From the NCBI GenBank assembly GCA_009916335.1, contig SAAR01000229.1, positions 1-5,098 of the forward strand: 5,098 nucleotides of DNA, given 5' to 3'. This document shows positions 4,983 through 5,098 of the stretch, piece by piece (position 1 is the stretch's first letter; every line of letters begins with the position of its first letter). Made by a program: the position numbers and the translations under genes. A model generated the notes under the pieces. It made no database searches, had not been told where the DNA came from, and saw only the letters and a program-made list of their open reading frames with translations. Source of the stretch: Erysipelotrichia bacterium (GTDB taxonomy: Bacteria; Bacillota_I; Bacilli_A; Erysipelotrichales; Erysipelotrichaceae).

Positions 4983-5098
4983 ATCTTTCTTCAAACATTG
5001 TTTTTGGCACTGTACAGATTGGACATACATAGGAATCAGGTTCTGCTGCAAAATTTTCGCCATCATATACATAGCCACAAACACTACATACCCATGTA
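4981..5098 (-). CDS. Short-loop rubredoxin-like protein, N-terminus outside the window (copy 3)
   Basis: Read from the window edge on the minus strand, 38 residues are visible, starting [16 protein letters not shown] and ending [10 protein letters not shown], with the TAG stop at 4983-4981. Both cysteine pairs are present, CSVC and CPIC, spaced by 17 residues. Only a few N-terminal residues should be missing if it resembles copy 1, but a larger protein that ends in a rubredoxin domain cannot be excluded from this window. It shares the [12 protein letters not shown] and AEPDxYVCPxC patterns with copy 1 and is nearly identical to it at the DNA level over 29 bases. It lies 8 bases upstream of copy 2 in the same direction. 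The iron-binding, electron-carrier role is inferred from the family. Confidence 0.85.
   Translation of the reverse strand, partial: TWVCSVCGYVYDGENFAAEPDSYVCPICTVPKTMFEER
5060..5088. repeat. Direct repeat with 2826-2854 (partner copy)
   Basis: This is the second member of the 29-base repeat, inside the partial rubredoxin-like gene at the window edge. Outside this block the two genes differ at many positions, so it is a conserved coding core and not a recent duplication of the whole region. Confidence 0.85.

Overview
The window is AT-rich (roughly one third G+C by eye) with strong AGGAGG-type ribosome binding sites, short intergenic gaps and small rubredoxin-like proteins. This suggests a low-GC Gram-positive bacterium with an anaerobic lifestyle, possibly an Erysipelotrichia- or Clostridia-like gut Firmicute. 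That placement is inference; no rRNA or other taxonomic marker is present.

Plus strand, 1-2700: the 3' part of an aspartate-family amino acid operon. It holds the C-terminal end of homoserine dehydrogenase (hom), then a complete class-III-like aspartokinase (lysC/thrD type), then a complete aspartate-semialdehyde dehydrogenase (asd). The genes are very tightly packed. The hom stop codon lies against the lysC ribosome binding site, and lysC overlaps asd by 14 bases. Together the three enzymes take aspartate to aspartyl phosphate, to aspartate semialdehyde and to homoserine, the common trunk for lysine/diaminopimelate, threonine and methionine. The operon ends at a strong hairpin with a 13-bp stem (2704-2743). 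This hairpin is symmetrical enough to also terminate the convergent minus-strand gene.

Minus strand, 2747-5098: five genes pointing the other way. In transcription order they are a rubredoxin-like gene cut by the window edge (4981-5098), a second rubredoxin-like gene (4796-4972) ending in a terminator, a GNAT acetyltransferase with its own probable extended -10 promoter (4019-4726), an M19 (renal/membrane-type) dipeptidase (2961-3956), and a third, 43-residue rubredoxin-like gene (2747-2878) with its own probable extended -10 promoter. The three rubredoxin-like proteins share the CxxCGYVY...CPxC iron-binding pattern. The loop between the cysteine pairs is only 17 residues, against about 29 in classical rubredoxin.

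The most notable feature is this set of three short-loop rubredoxin paralogues around an acetyltransferase-dipeptidase pair. The rest is ordinary core metabolism, and I see no mobile element, CRISPR array, tRNA or rRNA. No stretch of more than 300 bases lacks a gene.
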